The position numbers and the translations under genes are program-made. The notes beneath the pieces were generated by a model. That model was not told where the DNA came from. It saw only the letters and a list, made by a program, of their open reading frames with translations, and did no database searches. Of a stretch of 7,978 bases of DNA, positions 7,720 to 7,978 are shown one piece after another; within the stretch, counting starts at the first letter, position 1; each line of letters begins with the position of its first letter. The stretch spans positions 1-7,978 of the forward strand of contig CALCCX010000294.1 in NCBI GenBank assembly GCA_937900165.1. The letters run 5' to 3'. Origin of the DNA: an uncultured Acidimicrobiia bacterium. GTDB taxonomy: Bacteria; Actinomycetota; Acidimicrobiia; Spongiisociales; Spongiisociaceae.

Positions 7720-7777
7720 AGATCGGAAGAGCGTCGTGTAGGGAGAGAGTGTAGATCTCGGTGGTCGCCGTATCATT
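7720..7777 (+). other. Illumina TruSeq universal adapter, reverse complement (sequencing artefact)
   Basis: The 58 bases begin with the diagnostic AGATCGGAAGAGCGTCGTGT and end at CGCCGTATCATT. They match, from memory, the full reverse complement of the TruSeq universal (P5) adapter except for one base (G at 7745 where A is expected). It abuts the GH15 frame in the middle of a conserved motif. This is read-through into library adapter retained in the assembly, not genomic DNA. Confidence 0.97.
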
Positions 7778-7835
7778 AAAAAAAAAAAAAAGAAAACAGA
7801 AAAAAAGAAAAAAAAAAATAAAAAAAAAAAAAAAA
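7778..7835 (+). other. Poly-A-rich stretch following the adapter (artefact)
   Basis: Runs of A broken by a few G, C and T bases start directly after the last adapter base. This is the pattern expected when a read continues past the end of the adapter on a four-colour instrument. The composition is completely unlike the GC-rich DNA before 7720. It holds no gene. Confidence 0.92.
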
Positions 7836-7978
7836 CAAAGACCAAAGAGCAGAAAACACTGAGAAGGCTTAATAGAGAAACACAACAGTAGCGCAACACC
7901 AAGATGGCAAGACTCAAAGCTATAAGTGTAAGAGAAGAGACTGCCAGTGGAGACGTGTCTTGATAAGGAACTCGAACT
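7836..7978 (+). other. A-rich noisy tail, no genes (probable read-end artefact)
   Basis: These 143 bases are A-rich with scattered short words and no coding signal, repeat or RNA motif. They lie beyond adapter and poly-A, so they are best read as low-quality read ends. AGACGTGT at 7951-7958, followed by CTT, recalls part of the other TruSeq adapter, but the match is short and broken. Open frames that cross this part are translations of the artefact. Confidence 0.85.

Noticed and set aside
7542..7754. A + strand frame of 70 codons ending EIGRASCRERV
   Set aside because: The C-terminus is adapter translation and the rest is GH15 read in another frame.
7778..7835. A poly-A stretch read as a simple repeat, an AT-rich promoter or a mobile-element tail
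   Set aside because: It begins exactly at the last adapter base, so a sequencing origin explains it fully.
7379..7885. A - strand frame that looks like a Phe-rich membrane protein
   Set aside because: Its hydrophobic Phe stretch is the complement of the artefactual poly-A, it contains adapter-coded NDTATTEIYTLSLHDALPI, and the rest is antisense to GH15.
1..7978. CRISPR arrays, insertion sequences, tRNA or rRNA genes, phage genes
   Set aside because: No spaced direct repeats, terminal inverted repeats, transposase motifs, tRNA-like folds or phage proteins were seen on either strand.

Overview
The window comes from a high-GC bacterium, most likely an actinobacterium. The evidence is the strong G/C bias at third codon positions and a lipoprotein with a long Ser/Thr/Pro/Glu-rich linker behind its lipobox. 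A short, adapter-ended contig suggests a draft or metagenome assembly. The lineage is an inference; there is no rRNA or marker gene to fix it.

Everything biological (1-7719) lies on the + strand and reads as one carbohydrate-utilisation operon. The order is: (1) the C-terminal part of a ROK-family protein, probably a sugar-responsive repressor, cut by the window start; (2) and (3) two MalF/MalG-type permeases of a CUT1 sugar ABC importer, overlapping by 8 bp; (4) its lipoprotein sugar-binding protein; (5) a large cytoplasmic GH31 alpha-glycosidase; (6) a GH15 glucoamylase-like enzyme whose start overlaps the GH31 stop by 11 bp and whose 3' end is missing. The likely logic is that the lipoprotein captures an alpha-gluco-oligosaccharide, the permeases import it, GH31 and GH15 hydrolyse it in the cytoplasm, and the ROK protein senses sugar and controls the operon. 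No ATPase subunit is present in the window. The exact sugar cannot be read from sequence.

Two intercistronic hairpins flank the binding-protein gene. A weak one (2714-2743) lies before it. A very strong one (4151-4189) lies just after its stop, where it may terminate part of the transcription or stabilise the binding-protein message. A third, short GC-only palindrome follows the ROK stop.

From 7720 to the end the sequence is not genomic. Bases 7720-7777 match the Illumina TruSeq universal adapter (reverse complement, one mismatch). A poly-A-rich stretch (7778-7835) and an A-rich noisy tail (7836-7978) follow. This junction truncates the GH15 gene and creates several spurious reading frames. 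I see no new biological system here; the most important observation is this assembly artefact.
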